From contig JAAYJP010000038.1 of assembly GCA_012522875.1 (NCBI GenBank), positions 1 to 6,159 of the forward strand: a stretch of DNA of 6,159 nucleotides. Reading direction: 5' to 3'. Of the stretch, positions 6,077 through 6,159 are shown one piece after another. Origin of the DNA: Clostridiales bacterium. Its GTDB lineage: Bacteria > Bacillota > Clostridia > Christensenellales > Aristaeellaceae. Made by a program: the position numbers and the translations under genes. The notes under the pieces were generated by a model. It saw only the letters and a program-made list of their open reading frames with translations. It was not told the origin of the DNA and searched no databases. How positions within the stretch are numbered: the stretch's first letter is position 1; each line of letters starts with the position of its first letter.

Positions 6077-6106
6077 AAAAAGAGGGGCGGCCCGAAGGCC
6101 ACCCCT
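6077..6106 (-). terminator. Intrinsic terminator, minus strand
   Basis: Read on the minus strand, AGGGGTGGCC (6097-6106) pairs with GGCCGCCCCT (6083-6092) through ten pairs, one of them a U-G wobble, closed by a TTCG tetraloop. The stem is followed by CTTTTT (6077-6082). This is a textbook Rho-independent terminator. It would end transcription of a minus-strand gene entering from the right edge and insulate the metalloprotease promoter from it. On the plus strand the stem is not followed by a T-tract. Confidence 0.85.
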
Positions 6107-6129
6107 GTCCCGTTGCGTATCCTGCCGGA

Positions 6130-6159
6130 TCAGCGGCCGAACTGCGCGTCGTTGTTGCC
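6130..6159 (-). CDS. Probable 3' end of an unidentified minus-strand gene (partial)
   Basis: One minus-strand frame reads GNNDAQFGR followed by a TGA stop (6130-6132), which lies 23 bp before the strong minus-strand terminator. That spacing is what a gene end should show, so this is probably the last nine codons of a gene beyond the window. Nine residues are too few to name a product. The other two minus frames also stay open here but run through the terminator, so they are less likely. Confidence 0.45.
   Translation of the reverse strand, partial: GNNDAQFGR

Noticed and set aside
1..6159. CRISPR arrays, tRNA or rRNA genes, insertion sequences, integrase sites
   Set aside because: I saw no regularly spaced repeats, no tRNA-like cloverleaf with a CCA end, no rRNA sequence and no transposase or recombinase motifs on either strand.

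Overview
This window is GC-rich, tightly packed bacterial DNA. Strong AGGAGG-type Shine-Dalgarno sites, frequent TTG and GTG starts, a YugP-type zinc peptidase and a DUF4180-like protein all point to a Gram-positive anaerobe of the Firmicutes, most likely class Clostridia. That placement is inferred from gene content and signals; there is no marker gene here.

Layout. (1) Bases 8-5228 hold one apparent five-gene plus-strand operon. It begins with a well-formed extended -10 promoter (8-36). Its genes are a large membrane protein with a 12-helix MFS-like half fused to a PlsC-type acyltransferase (67-2172), a polytopic GT-C-like membrane protein (2169-4112), an 85-residue soluble protein of unknown function (4114-4371), a GtrA-family small membrane protein (4364-4849) and a DUF4180-like protein (4863-5228). 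The junctions are a 4-nt overlap, a 1-nt gap, an 8-nt overlap and a 13-nt gap, so co-transcription and translational coupling are very likely. (2) A minus-strand YugP/Zn_peptidase_2 membrane metalloprotease (5208-5897) converges on the operon and overlaps its last gene by 21 nt. It has its own extended -10 promoter (5963-5971) and starts at TTG. (3) The remaining 262 bases (5898-6159) hold that promoter, a clear minus-strand intrinsic terminator (6077-6106), and probably the last nine codons of another minus-strand gene that continues beyond the window.

How the genes may work together. An acyltransferase fused to a transporter-like domain, a GT-C-like enzyme (the class that uses polyprenyl-phosphate sugars on the outer face of the membrane) and a GtrA protein (a family linked to moving undecaprenyl-phosphate sugars across the membrane) form a plausible module for making, acylating or exporting an envelope glycolipid or lipid-linked sugar. 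The cytosolic GT2 enzyme (GtrB/DPM1-like) that would charge the lipid carrier is not in the window. The substrate is unknown, and this pathway is an inference from context.

The most notable points are the MFS-like/acyltransferase fusion whose HX4D motif lacks its aspartate, the compact operon that includes two poorly characterised small proteins, and the convergent overlap carrying a perfect 8-bp inverted repeat.
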